Notes: generated from the sequence alone by a model not told the origin. Counted from the stretch's first letter, positions 1-6,617 are shown. The stretch: DNA of 12,183 nt from Hirschia sp964351655 (GCA_964351655.1 CAYGPD010000063.1:1-12183), one strand, 5' to 3'. Made by a program: numbers and translations.

Positions 1-461
1 TAAACGCAACACGTGCTGCTGTTGAAGAAGGTATCGTCCCTGGTGGTGGTACAGCGCTTCTTCGTGCTTCTTCTGCCCTTAAAGTAAAAGGCGCAAACGT
101 TGACGAACAAGCCGGAATCGACATTGTAACAAAAGCACTTCAAGCGCCCCTACGCCAAATCGTTCAAAACGCTGGTGTTGAAGGTTCTGTTGTTGTGAAC
201 GCAATTCTTGCTAACAAATCAATCTCTTACGGATTTGATGCACAAAAAGAAGAATACTGTGACCTTGTGGCTGCTGGTATTATCGACCCAACTAAAGTGG
301 TTCGTTCATCGCTTCAAAACGCTGCATCAATCGCATCTTTGATCATCACGACCGAAGCTGCAATCTGTGACGCTCCAGTCAAAGATTCAGGCGCGCCTGA
401 CATGGGCGGCATGGGCGGCGGCATGGGCGGAATGGGTGGCATGGGCGGAATGGGCTTCTAA
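1..461 (+). CDS. groL: Chaperonin GroEL (60 kDa), C-terminal part only
   Basis: The 3' end of a GroEL gene enters from the left edge; codons are in frame from base 3 and end at TAA 459-461, giving 152 visible residues. The first residues (NATRAAVEEGIVPGGGTALL) are the conserved GroEL segment just after the catalytic aspartate, which would lie a few codons outside the window. Further on, EEYCDLVAAGIIDPTKV and SLIITTEA match the equatorial domain, and the protein ends in the disordered Gly-Gly-Met tail. GroEL is the tetradecameric cytosolic ATP-dependent folding chamber that works with GroES; groES and the promoter must lie to the left. The last residues are MGF. Nothing in the visible part is abnormal. 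Confidence 0.98.
   Translation, partial: NATRAAVEEGIVPGGGTALLRASSALKVKGANVDEQAGIDIVTKALQAPLRQIVQNAGVEGSVVVNAILANKSISYGFDAQKEEYCDLVAAGIIDPTKVVRSSLQNAASIASLIITTEAAICDAPVKDSGAPDMGGMGGGMGGMGGMGGMGF
402..458 (+). repeat. Gly-Gly-Met tail repeat of groL
   Basis: In-frame tandem units of the type ATG-GGC-GGC encode the GGM-rich flexible C-terminus that projects into the GroEL cavity. The units are imperfect (GGC, GGA and GGT glycine codons alternate, one unit has an extra Gly). This is normal for the family and is not a mobile or regulatory repeat. Confidence 0.9.
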
Positions 462-500
462 GCTCAAACCCTTCATACATCTAACGACATGACCTAAAAG

Positions 501-533
501 AAAGGCGGCCCCAGAAATGGAGCCGCCTTTTTT
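501..533 (+). terminator. Rho-independent terminator of the groESL unit
   Basis: AAAGGCGGC (501-509) pairs perfectly with GCCGCCTTT (522-530) over 9 bp with a 12-base loop, and the right arm runs into a T tract to 533. It lies 40 bases beyond the groL stop, as expected for the end of a groES-groL transcript. Confidence 0.92.
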
Positions 534-598
534 AACTTATACATCGAATTTTATATATAAAGAGAGAAAGCTCCCTCTTAAAAATTACACCGCGAATC

Positions 599-653
599 GG
601 CTTCTCAAATTTCGGAACAACTATCTCGCCTAGCGAAAACAGTTGAGAAAGCC
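599..653 (+). other. Imperfect long dyad in the leader of the DUF1838 gene
   Basis: GGCTTCTCAA (599-608) can pair with TTGAGAAAGCC (643-653) with one bulged A, and inside it TTTCG (610-614) pairs with CGAAA (634-638). The structure sits 63 bases upstream of the start codon and has no T tract, so it is not a typical terminator. It may be a leader RNA fold or a protein-binding dyad; function unknown. Confidence 0.4.
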
Positions 654-679
654 CTCGTACATAAATTTTGTAGTTAGCT

Positions 680-709
680 TACTTCCAAGACACCCCTATT
701 GAGGAAGTA
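680..709 (+). promoter_or_regulatory. Hairpin overlapping the ribosome binding site of the DUF1838 gene
   Basis: TACTTCC (680-686) is the exact inverse of GGAAGTA (703-709). The right arm contains the GAGGAAG Shine-Dalgarno core (701-707) that lies 8 bases before the ATG at 716. If it folds, the 7-bp stem would occlude the ribosome site. The pairing is seen directly; a regulatory role is inference. Confidence 0.35.
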
Positions 710-715
710 TAAACT

Positions 716-1732
716 ATGAAATCTACCTTAGTCGATCATCTCATTCTTGGCCGTAGAGAAGCACTTGTTGGATTAGCAGGCGCATCCATGCTTGCTGTCA
801 CAGGATGTGCCAGTGCAAAAGCGCCGCTTAACGCTCCTAGCAGCAGTGAAAAAATAGATTTTGCAAACCCATACGATAACATTTTCGCATTCGGTAAAAT
901 CTGGGGCGGTTTTGATAAGCCTCAATATGGTGCCTATCACGGTACAATGTATGCTCGTATTCCCGGGCATAAGCACCAGCCTTTATTTGGATATACCGGA
1001 ACAGGTGTGATGGAGTCCCGTGTCGAGCCAAATGGTCATGTTTCCATTCGGGGTAAAGAAACTGGATTTTTCACAGACTTAGCAACTGGAGACATCTTAG
1101 AAGAATGGTACAACCCCTACACTGAGGAATGGGTAAAACCATTTAACTTCATCAATACAGTCGGCACCACGCTCACAACAGAAATCCCCAGATTCGCTTT
1201 TGGAGGAGCAACTGATGTTCCAACGATTATGAATGATGGTATGAACACAGTAACTTCCAAAGACCCCAACGCCGTTATCCCGTTTATTCTACCCTTTGAG
1301 TCTTACGGAGATGACCTATTACTGGGCTGGGACTATGCACATGGCTATAAAAATCCTGTCACTAAAGATAAATGGCCCAAAGCGCATACTGGCGATTATA
1401 TCAGCCCTTCAGAACATTTCACTTTCCGAATGTCAAAGGCCGCGCTTGTAGACAAAAGTGTACCATCTATCCGCTTTGTCGCAGGCTTTACTCGCGTGGC
1501 AGACTGGTGGCCTTGGATGCTTATGGGAGGTAACAAATATCAAAATGGTACTTTGTTTGGTCGCATGGTCAGTCATAAAGGACTTGATGGTTATCAAGAC
1601 ATTCCCCCAAAAGTCTTGGCATATATTGAAAAGCACCACCCTGAATCTCTCGAGGTTCAGAAGGATTGGTCACACCATCGCCCAGCAGGCACTTGGGAAA
1701 AATATGCTTCAGATGTCCCACCGGAGGTCTAA
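716..1732 (+). CDS. DUF1838 family protein with Tat-type lipoprotein signal
   Basis: A 338-residue protein I assign to the DUF1838 family, whose biochemical role is unknown. The N-terminus carries a twin arginine (R13-R14) before a hydrophobic stretch and a lipobox ending VTGC, with the lipidated cysteine at C31, so it is probably exported folded by Tat and anchored in the envelope. The body has the family's aromatic and glycine-rich beta-type segments: WGGFDKPQYGAYHGTMYARI (residues 63-82), FGYTGTG (91-97), EEWYNPYT (129-136), and near the end WWPWMLMGG (264-272) with TLFGRMVSHKG (279-289). The start is supported by GAGGAAG at 701-707. It stands alone after the groL terminator and faces hisG. 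The family assignment is from memory of these motifs and is fairly confident; the function is not known. Confidence 0.85.
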   Translation: MKSTLVDHLILGRREALVGLAGASMLAVTGCASAKAPLNAPSSSEKIDFANPYDNIFAFGKIWGGFDKPQYGAYHGTMYARIPGHKHQPLFGYTGTGVMESRVEPNGHVSIRGKETGFFTDLATGDILEEWYNPYTEEWVKPFNFINTVGTTLTTEIPRFAFGGATDVPTIMNDGMNTVTSKDPNAVIPFILPFESYGDDLLLGWDYAHGYKNPVTKDKWPKAHTGDYISPSEHFTFRMSKAALVDKSVPSIRFVAGFTRVADWWPWMLMGGNKYQNGTLFGRMVSHKGLDGYQDIPPKVLAYIEKHHPESLEVQKDWSHHRPAGTWEKYASDVPPEV

Positions 1733-1765
1733 CGCCCCCTTCCATTGTTAATCACATGTACGCGA

Positions 1766-1829
1766 TAAGCACGACTTGCATAGCCCTGAGTTCCATATGG
1801 AATGAATTTGCCATGTTAATTCGTGCTTA
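1766..1829. repeat. Nested dyad: 9-bp inverted repeat around a 12-bp palindrome
   Basis: TAAGCACGA (1766-1774) is the exact inverse of TCGTGCTTA (1821-1829). Almost concentric between the arms lies the perfect palindrome TTCCATATGGAA (1791-1802); the two centres differ by one base. No T tract follows on either strand, so it is not an ordinary terminator. It could be an RNA processing signal in the 3' end of the DUF1838 transcript or a binding site for a dimeric protein. Confidence 0.55.
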
Positions 1830-1910
1830 CCGCTGAAAGCTCTTCATATACTCACCCCTTGTGAGTACAAAATGTAGACTTGGATATGACAAACACCTAA
1901 CTGAAGACAA

Positions 1911-1947
1911 AAAAAGGGCGACGAGTGCTTTGCTCGTCGCCTTTGTC
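1911..1947 (-). terminator. Terminator of the hisS-hisZ-hisG operon (also usable on the plus strand)
   Basis: GGCGACGAG (1917-1925) pairs perfectly with CTCGTCGCC (1933-1941) around a 7-base loop, extended by A-T pairs. Read on the minus strand the stem is followed by a run of seven T (complement of the A run before 1916), 135 bases past the hisG stop. On the plus strand only three T follow, so its action on the DUF1838 transcript would be weaker. Confidence 0.88.
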
Positions 1948-2081
1948 AGGGTCTTCTAAGAACGTTTCCTCCCCGAAACGCAACCGCGATGCGGTTATGC
2001 ATACTTTATTGTCCATTATTGCATGACCGTCAACACATTCTCGCCGCTTTTGTCAAAAAAAGTTCGCAAAAGAGTTTTACG

Positions 2082-3032
2082 TTACGTCAACTCAGACAAA
2101 AACCTATTAAATACAATGTTCTCAGACTCAAAAATATATTCAAGTTTTTGAACACTAACAGGTGCACCACCAAGGCTCGCGAGTGCACGAGATACAGTCT
2201 GAACATCATTGTTCGGACAATATGCCTCCCCATTGGGGAATATCTGGGCATCTTCCATATTAAAGATGCTTTTGAGATCAGATTCGCGAATACCCGTTTG
2301 AAATTTAATGTGACTCACCTGCTTTGCTCTTTGGCGCGCCTCTATATTGTCAAGCAAAGCACGAAGCGTCGCCAAAGTCTCGTCATTCCAATCTGCATTC
2401 TTGCTCGCAGCCAATTGTGCTTGGGAGGCAAGAATTTCACCATCGCCAATAATTTTCAGACCATTCGCCGTTAGTGTTGATCCAGTAGACGTAATATCCA
2501 CGATCAATTCAGCAGCTCCAGTCGCAGGTGCTCCTTCTGTCGCCCCCGCACTCTCAACAATGCGATAATGGCCCACACCAGTCCTTGCAAAGAACTCACG
2601 TGCAAGCCGCAGGTATTTGGTTGCAACCCGCATTCTTTGCCCCGTACGTTCTTGGAAATCAGCCCCCACCTCATCGAGGTCGGCCATTGTTTCCACATCA
2701 ATCCAGCTTTGCGGCGCAGCGACGATCAAACGCGCAAATCCAAACCCCAGCGCTTTGAGCAAATGCACATCGTTTTCCAATTGGGTCGGTGCTTTTTCGC
2801 GAAGCAAATCTTCCCCCGTCACACCAAGGTGTATGTCACCGTTGATCACGCCTTTAGCGATTTCACTCGCAGACATAAGGCGCATTTCCACGCCTTCAAC
2901 CCCGCGAAGTTCAGCGGAATAACCACGATCTCCATTGGTCTGCTTTAGCTTGAAACCAGCTTCTGCCAGATACTCTTCCGTTTGCTCTTTTAAGCGCCCC
3001 TTAGATGGAATTGCGAGGATTAGCTTACTCAT
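2082..3032 (-). CDS. hisG: ATP phosphoribosyltransferase catalytic subunit
   Basis: A 316-residue HisG, which condenses ATP and PRPP to phosphoribosyl-ATP, the committed step of histidine synthesis, in the cytosol. The N-terminus LILAIPSKGRL (4-14), HLGVTGEDLLRE (68-79) and the PRPP-binding segment ELIVDITSTGSTLTANGL (175-192) are diagnostic. The catalytic core ends near residue 235, as in short-form enzymes that need HisZ, but about 80 more residues follow (236-316), ending around YIFESENIVFNRF. That tail does not read as a clear canonical ACT-like long-form regulatory domain, though it resembles what I recall of the Caulobacter HisG tail. The ATG overlaps the hisZ stop as ATGA (3029-3032), so translation is probably coupled. 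It is the last gene of the operon. Confidence 0.97.
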   Translation of the reverse strand: MSKLILAIPSKGRLKEQTEEYLAEAGFKLKQTNGDRGYSAELRGVEGVEMRLMSASEIAKGVINGDIHLGVTGEDLLREKAPTQLENDVHLLKALGFGFARLIVAAPQSWIDVETMADLDEVGADFQERTGQRMRVATKYLRLAREFFARTGVGHYRIVESAGATEGAPATGAAELIVDITSTGSTLTANGLKIIGDGEILASQAQLAASKNADWNDETLATLRALLDNIEARQRAKQVSHIKFQTGIRESDLKSIFNMEDAQIFPNGEAYCPNNDVQTVSRALASLGGAPVSVQKLEYIFESENIVFNRFLSELT

Positions 3033-4171
3033 TGGCCAGCCTCCTTATTTAACACAGCGCAAATACGGTCAGAACGCAAAGCTACGCCAAATGCATTCGC
3101 ACTAATCTCGCCATTTGATAAACCAGAGACGAGACCGTCATAACGCCCACCTGTCGCGAGCGGCAAAGAGCCACCCAAATCTTCATGTGTAATTTTAAAC
3201 ACCAGACCATCATAATAATCAAAGCGGCGTCCAAATTCGGTATCAAAGACTGATTTATCCACCATTGGTGCCCGCAATTTATCAAGTGCATCCAAACGCT
3301 CAGAATATGCATTTAGCGCTTTATCTAGTTTCACACCCGCAGCTTTTGCAATCTTAGCAATCTCATCGACAGCTTTATGTGCAGGTACACTCAAATCAAG
3401 GAAGTCTGTTATAGCTTGGCGCGCTTTAACAGACGGCCCTTCTCCGTTTCCAGAAAGAGATCGCAATCGTTTTGCAATATCGCCTGCATCGCGACCACCT
3501 ACTGCGGAAATGCCCGACACAGCAAACACTTCTTCTACTGCGGCGCGTGCTTCATCTTCATCCAAAGCAGATAGCGCAGATGCCAATGGGGATCGCTGAG
3601 AAGGCTTTCCTGCAGCTTGCATTAGCTCACGTGGCCCATGTTTACGATTAAACGCTTTACGCAAGCGCGCAGGCCACGGCGCAGAAAGTTTCAACGCATC
3701 AATTAGCGCAAAAAACAAAGCGCTATCTCCAAACACAAGCTCTGCGTGAGATACGCCTGTTTGCGCCAAAGTTTCCAACGTCAATGCCAGTCCCTCGGCA
3801 TCTTCTTGAGGTCCACCTTTGCCGCCAAACCACTCAAACCCGGTTTGATCAAACTCAATATCATCACCTGAACCTGCTTGAGGAAAGCGATATACAGAAC
3901 CAGAGTATAAATAACGTTTTGCTTCAAGATTTCCGCGTGCAACTTCGAGCGCGATAGGCGCTGTCATGTCAGGACGCATGCAAAATTCCTCACCATTGGG
4001 TGCGTTAAAACTACATAGACGTCCGCGAACACTCTCCCCCGTAAGCTCAAGCAACACAGAGGCTGGCAACACATTTGCTGGCTGAATTAAGACTGCATTT
4101 TTGTTAGATGGGCTATTGGCAAGATTTTTCTCAAGCGTTTGCGCCATCTCGATTATTTGTTTGGTTTTCAT
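3029..4171 (-). CDS. hisZ: ATP phosphoribosyltransferase regulatory subunit
   Basis: A 380-residue class II aminoacyl-tRNA-synthetase-like protein that lacks synthetase activity and serves as the regulatory partner of HisG, conferring activity and histidine feedback. Synthetase-fold signatures are visible: CMRPDMTAPIALEVA (64-78), LYSGSVYRFPQ (88-98), FDYYDGLVFKI (317-327) and TGGRYDGL (340-347). The length suits HisZ rather than HisS, and the tRNA-anticodon domain seen in the neighbouring hisS is absent. The start codon overlaps the hisS stop by four bases (ATGA, 4168-4171) and the stop overlaps hisG in the same way. This arrangement implies coupled, roughly stoichiometric synthesis of HisZ and HisG. 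No frame problems are visible here. Confidence 0.96.
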   Translation of the reverse strand: MKTKQIIEMAQTLEKNLANSPSNKNAVLIQPANVLPASVLLELTGESVRGRLCSFNAPNGEEFCMRPDMTAPIALEVARGNLEAKRYLYSGSVYRFPQAGSGDDIEFDQTGFEWFGGKGGPQEDAEGLALTLETLAQTGVSHAELVFGDSALFFALIDALKLSAPWPARLRKAFNRKHGPRELMQAAGKPSQRSPLASALSALDEDEARAAVEEVFAVSGISAVGGRDAGDIAKRLRSLSGNGEGPSVKARQAITDFLDLSVPAHKAVDEIAKIAKAAGVKLDKALNAYSERLDALDKLRAPMVDKSVFDTEFGRRFDYYDGLVFKITHEDLGGSLPLATGGRYDGLVSGLSNGEISANAFGVALRSDRICAVLNKEAGQ

Positions 4172-5669
4172 GCGTTATTGGCCTCCACAACGGCCTTAAT
4201 TTTTGCTGCAAAGTCTGCACGTGTTGCTTCAAATTGCCCTGGACGTGCTTCGCGCCATTCAGCATTGTCAGAAATGTTAGCCGCTGCTTTCGCACCCGCT
4301 ACCAAATCTTTCACCGTCACAATCCCTGCCTCACGCTCTTGATTGCCCACAATGACAACTGCCGGCGCGCGGCGACGGTTTGCATATTTCATTTGGGCCT
4401 TCATACCCGATGTCCCAAGATATACTTCTGCTTTCACACCCACTGCACGAAGTTGCGCAGCAATCGCACAGTAATCTGCCATATGCTCGCGCTGCAAAGC
4501 CAACACAACAACAGGCCCATCAGATTTAGGCTCACCCTCATCTTCCGCCGCCAACACCGCAGCAAGACGAGATACACCCACAGAAAACCCTGTTGCTGGC
4601 ACCAACTCACCTGTGAAGCGCGCGATCAGATCATCATAACGACCACCGCCGCCAACCGAACCAAAGCGCATTAAACGCCCTTTTTCATCTTTAAACTCTT
4701 TAGCAATTCAGCTTCAAATACAGGTCCGGTATAATACTCCAAACCACGCACAATAGCTGGATCGAATGTCGCCATTTGATCCGTTACGCCAAGCCCATTC
4801 AGAATTTCATGGATTGCATTGAGATCTTCTAGACCTTGCGTTCCAATTGCATTTTGACCTGCAATCGCAGACAGCGCATTTAATGTTTCTGAACGCGTAC
4901 CACGACCAGCTTTTGCAAACTGCAGCAATGTATCAATCGATGCCGCATTCAATCCCGCACCGTCTGTAAAATCACCGCTTTCATCTTTACGTCCAGCCCC
5001 TAAAAGCTCTGTCACGCCTTCAGCACCTAAGCGATCCATCTTATCCAATGCACGTAATACGATTAGACGCTTGTTAGGATCTTTCACATCAGCCGCCTGC
5101 ATCACACCATCAAGCAATTGACGCGTATTCACACGGATAGCGTAATCGCCAACCGCTGCACCACATGCCTGCATTGCTTCTGATGCAATTGCGATCATCT
5201 CTGCATCCGCAGCTGGTCCTGCAGCGCCAACAGCATCTGCATCACATTGCGTAAATTCACGGAAACGGAACGGCCCCGGCTTCTCATTGCGATATACTGG
5301 CCCTGCTGAATAGCGGCGAAATGGTTTTGGAATCTCATTCCAATTTTCCGCAACAAAGCGTGCAAGCGGCGCGGTGTGATCATACCGCAATGCCATCCAT
5401 TGCTCATCATCATCTTGAAGCGCAAACACACCTTCATTTGGGCGGTCAGTATCTGGCAGGAATTTACCCAGCGCATCCACATATTCAAATGGCCCCGTAT
5501 CCAGCGCCTCAAAGCCCCAGCGCGCATACACTTCCGTCACCTTGTCCACGAGATGGCGCTCAGCGGCAATCAAATGGGCACGCTTATCTTGAAAGCCACG
5601 CGGTTTGCGTGCTTCAGGACGGGCAGTTTCGTTTGATGGAATTTCTGAGGAATTATCTGAAGTCGACAT
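4168..5669 (-). CDS. hisS: Histidine--tRNA ligase, split by a one-base frame break
   Basis: Histidyl-tRNA synthetase, which charges tRNA-His. The first frame (5669 down to 4671) gives 332 residues: KPRGFQD (22-28), LRYDHTAPLARF (94-105), motif 2 RYSAGPVYRNEKPGPFRFRE (119-138) and VRGLEYYTGPVFEAEL (307-322). It then drifts into KSLKMKKGV and stops. The second frame carries on with GSVGGGGRYDDLIARF, motif 3 ATGFSVGVSRL and the anticodon-binding domain to TGA 4168-4170. Shifting by -1 near 4696-4701 (minus-strand CTAAAGAG) restores an unbroken product of about 500 residues reading ELLK-EFKDEKGRLMRFG, the normal size for alphaproteobacteria. One missing A in a short A run would explain it. Because the gene is normally essential, a sequencing or assembly error is the likeliest cause; true inactivation would require another copy. 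First gene of the operon. Confidence 0.93.
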
Positions 5670-5856
5670 AGGTTTAAACAGCCATTCTAAATGAACACAT
5701 CCTTCCTTATGAAAAATGTGTGAGCGTGGCGTAACCTAATGAAAGCTTGCGAGCAACTCAACACCGACAAAGACACTATAAAGACGCAATTTTCTTCTAC
5801 AAACTGGCACATTGTTTGCTCTCTCTTAAGGAAACAACGTCAAGGTAACTTCTATT
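5670..5856. promoter_or_regulatory. Divergent intergenic region, hisS and secreted-protein gene
   Basis: Promoters for both directions must lie in these 187 bases, but I cannot fix -35/-10 boxes with confidence. On the minus strand a strong AAGGAAGG (complement of 5701-5708) sits 31 bases before the hisS ATG, while the bases directly before that ATG have no Shine-Dalgarno. On the plus strand CAAGG at about 5841-5845 is the likely ribosome site for the gene starting at 5857. No T-box or histidine-rich leader peptide is visible. Confidence 0.4.
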
Positions 5857-6366
5857 ATGAAAATTTCTCTCCTAAGCTCAGCTCTTAAATCAGTGCTCAT
5901 TGCGGCTACTCTAGGCGTTTCAGGTTTCGCGGCACACGCAGCACCTAGCTCGCAAGACGCACGTATGTTGAACATTATTGCAACCGACTTATTACTAGCA
6001 GCTAAGGACGCCGAAGCGCGCGCGCAGGCTTACCCATCGCTGGATGCACCTGTAATATCAGATGATTTCATAGTCTACATGCAACGTTTTGGTTTAAGTG
6101 CTTCGCGTTTATCAAATGTAATGGAGCGCGCAAACGGTCCGGTAGATATGCAATGCATTTTCCGAGGCATGGCAAAAGAAACAGGTGACCAACTTCTTGC
6201 AATCAGCCGAGCAAAAACGGGATTTGAGCAAGCAGAAGCTCTAAATCGAATTGTTTCAATGCTGGACGATGCGGCTCTTGTATCTAAAGCAGCAGAAAGA
6301 ACGCTCGCAAATGGCCCAATGCCTATCACGAACAAGACCGTTATCGGCTCTTGCCCCGCTGAGTAA
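5857..6366 (+). CDS. Small Sec-secreted protein of unknown function with two cysteines
   Basis: I do not recognise this 169-residue protein. It begins with a typical Sec signal peptide: positive MK and ALK, a hydrophobic core (SVLIAATLGVSGF), and a probable signal-peptidase I cut after AHA at residue 28. The mature part of about 140 residues is predicted mainly helical, with alanine- and acid-rich stretches (AAKDAEARAQAY; RIVSMLDDAALVSKAAERTL). It has exactly two cysteines, one in MQCIFRGM and one five residues from the end in GSCPAE, which could form a disulphide in the periplasm. There is no lipobox and no membrane segment after the signal. CAAGG about 12 bases upstream supports the ATG. 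It is transcribed alone, away from hisS, and ends at a strong hairpin. A DsbD-type reductase gene lies nearby, but I see no proof of a link. Confidence 0.85.
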   Translation: MKISLLSSALKSVLIAATLGVSGFAAHAAPSSQDARMLNIIATDLLLAAKDAEARAQAYPSLDAPVISDDFIVYMQRFGLSASRLSNVMERANGPVDMQCIFRGMAKETGDQLLAISRAKTGFEQAEALNRIVSMLDDAALVSKAAERTLANGPMPITNKTVIGSCPAE

Positions 6367-6377
6367 TCACACAAAAT

Positions 6378-6403
6378 ACCTCGTACACATAAGTGTGCGA
6401 GGT
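6378..6403. terminator. Long hairpin between convergent units
   Basis: ACCTCGTACAC (6378-6388) pairs with GTGTGCGAGGT (6393-6403) over 11 bp (one G-T pair) with a 4-base loop. It follows the secreted-protein stop by 11 bases. The plus-strand T tract is poor (TTAAGTCT), whereas the minus-strand side reads ATTTTGTG, so it probably serves both directions imperfectly. Confidence 0.65.
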
Positions 6404-6439
6404 TAAGTCTAAATCACAATTCAAGCAGATATATTAGCT

Positions 6440-6462
6440 CAGTCCCTTCCATAAAGGGACTG
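6440..6462. terminator. 9-bp hairpin after the tiny membrane ORF
   Basis: CAGTCCCTT (6440-6448) pairs perfectly with AAGGGACTG (6454-6462), loop CCATA. It lies 21 bases beyond the stop of the minus-strand ORF at 6484. Neither side has a T tract, so it may be an RNA 3'-end stabiliser rather than a true intrinsic terminator. Confidence 0.45.
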
Positions 6463-6483
6463 GCGAAATAATGTATCGCTAAC

Positions 6484-6585
6484 TTAGGCGACACCAAGCC
6501 CAGCAAACATTGCACCAAGCGTGAGCGACGACGCGACAAACACGCCAACCCAGCGGCTCATTCCAATAGTCATCAAATCAAACAT
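6484..6585 (-). CDS. Tiny single-helix membrane protein, 33 residues
   Basis: A short reading frame on the minus strand ends at TAA (6484-6486). Starting at the ATG with first base 6585 it encodes 33 residues: a short head MFDLMTIGMSR, then one continuous hydrophobic stretch WVGVFVASSLTLGAMF and AGLGVA, long enough for one membrane span. A second ATG two codons earlier (6591) would give 35 residues. I prefer 6585 because TTAGG lies 7 bases before it, whereas it nearly abuts the earlier ATG. The frame is bracketed by a likely terminator of the upstream dsbD-like gene (6618-6642) and by two hairpins downstream, so it would be its own unit. I do not recognise the family. The ORF is too small to be certain; the membrane pattern, ribosome site and flanking hairpins together make it more likely than not. 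Confidence 0.55.
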   Translation of the reverse strand: MFDLMTIGMSRWVGVFVASSLTLGAMFAGLGVA

Positions 6586-6617
6586 ACGCATACCTAATTT
6601 CAGTCTCTAACTTACCA

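Larger units (their letters stand above)
1733..2081. other. Hairpin-rich gap between convergent genes
   Basis: These 349 bases between the DUF1838 gene and hisG hold no convincing gene. They contain a nested dyad (1766-1829), a 7-bp hairpin TACTCAC/GTGAGTA (1849-1855 with 1861-1867, loop CCCTT), a terminator (1911-1947), and two adjacent 6-bp hairpins: CGTTTC/GAAACG (1963-1980) and AACCGC-GAT-GCGGTT (1982-1996). The last two lie between the hisG stop and the terminator and would be in the his mRNA 3' end. A small RNA cannot be excluded, but no promoter is evident. Confidence 0.6.

Noticed and set aside
402..458. Tandem repeat as a possible mobile or CRISPR-like element
   Set aside because: It is the ordinary Gly-Gly-Met coding tail of GroEL.
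1756..1836. A 26-codon plus-strand frame (ATG 1756, TGA 1834-1836) after the DUF1838 gene
   Set aside because: No Shine-Dalgarno, unremarkable composition, and it coincides with the nested dyad; likely chance.
1989..2474. Long open frame on the plus strand opposite the end of hisG
   Set aside because: It is antisense to a clear hisG, has basic low-quality composition and no ribosome site.
4690..4705. Programmed -1 ribosomal frameshifting in hisS
   Set aside because: No X-XXY-YYZ slippery heptamer at the break and no known precedent in hisS; a missing base is simpler.
5670..5856. T-box, attenuator or histidine leader peptide controlling the his genes
   Set aside because: No run of histidine codons, no T-box sequence and no terminator/antiterminator pair can be seen.
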